A stretch of DNA of 64,000 nt from Phaeosaccion multiseriatum (lineage: Eukaryota; Ochrophyta, other classes), in contig OZ218961.1 in the NCBI GenBank assembly GCA_965112735.1, forward strand, positions 1,612,001 through 1,676,000. The letters run 5' to 3'. The translations under genes were made by a program, and so were the position numbers. The notes beneath the pieces are model-generated. The model was not told where the DNA came from. It worked only from the letters and a program-made list of their open reading frames with translations, and searched no databases. How positions within the stretch are numbered: position 1 is the first letter of the stretch; each line of letters begins with the position of its first letter. Below are positions 63,952 to 64,000 of the stretch, piece by piece.

Positions 63952-64000
63952 GGGGGATGAGCGGCTCCTCGGAACCGCTGCCCCCAAAGGCCCGTGCTCG
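63952..64000 (+). repeat. Start of split direct repeat B1 (truncated by window end)
   Basis: 49 bp matching the minus strand of 30947-30899 (GGGGGATGAGCGG...CCGTGCTCG) with few changes. Confidence 0.8.

Larger units (their letters stand above)
60180..64000 (+). mobile_element. Decayed PAT-type element in plus orientation, cut by the window edge
   Basis: Starts CGCTGCTTCAGCAGCG, the same terminus as the element at 36818. A1 spans 60180-60307 and 61555 to about 61960, split by a younger TIR element. Then come fragments homologous to gag (61966-62060), RT-RNase H (about 62085-62290 and again 63604-63660), the internal region of the tandem element (about 62400-63590), the recombinase C-terminus (about 63690-63940), and the first 49 bp of B1 (63952-64000). 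It is internally rearranged and non-autonomous. It links the autonomous family with the tandem non-autonomous family. Confidence 0.82.

Overview
This window looks like repeat-dominated eukaryotic nuclear DNA, most plausibly from a protist or alga with a moderately GC-rich, CAG-rich genome. I see no host housekeeping gene, rRNA, tRNA, operon or CRISPR array. The eukaryotic call rests on a higher-order tandem satellite (185/176-bp monomers), a Ty1/copia element, a Ty3/gypsy element with a chromodomain-like tail, and PAT-type (DIRS-order) tyrosine-recombinase retroelements. The species cannot be fixed from sequence alone.

Layout. 1-158 and 59894-60051 are inverted copies of one sequence that bracket almost the whole window. 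Between them lies about 26 kb of satellite (159-942, 4780-7831, 12871-29931, 36819-39059, 46358-46941, 57694-59893), broken by five insertions: (i) 943-4779, an unclassified element with split direct repeats and an 87-bp CAG-rich minisatellite; (ii) 7832-12870, a young copia element with identical 186-bp LTRs but a deleted RNase H; (iii) 29932-36818, a complete-looking PAT-type element (gag, RT-RNase H, tyrosine recombinase, A1-ORFs-B1-A2-B2 repeats) on the minus strand; (iv) 39060-46357, a tandem non-autonomous relative with structure A-I-B/A-I-B/A-s-B; (v) 46942-57693, a 5'-truncated gypsy element on the minus strand. Outside the right inverted repeat, 60180-64000 holds a decayed plus-strand PAT-type element, itself split by a 1.25-kb TIR element (60308-61554) filled with a GGGA microsatellite.

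Most striking points. The gypsy polyprotein carries an apparently intact DEDDy 3'-5' exonuclease domain (RNase D/WRN type) between RNase H and integrase, an arrangement I do not recognise from described gypsy elements. Its gag ends in UGA-CGG followed 4 nt later by a 14-bp hairpin, which looks like a stop-codon readthrough signal. The copia and PAT-type elements also have exactly one in-frame UGA between successive coding blocks. The tandem element is best explained by recombinase-mediated insertion of a circular copy at the B/A junction of a resident copy.

The coding blocks are retroelement proteins meant to act together: gag packages RNA, RT-RNase H makes cDNA, and integrase or tyrosine recombinase inserts it. 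A satellite domain filled with retroelements, one of them with a chromodomain-like tail, would fit a centromeric or pericentromeric region, but this is inference. Many open frames have no ATG, so the stated ends of such coding features are frame limits and not proven starts.
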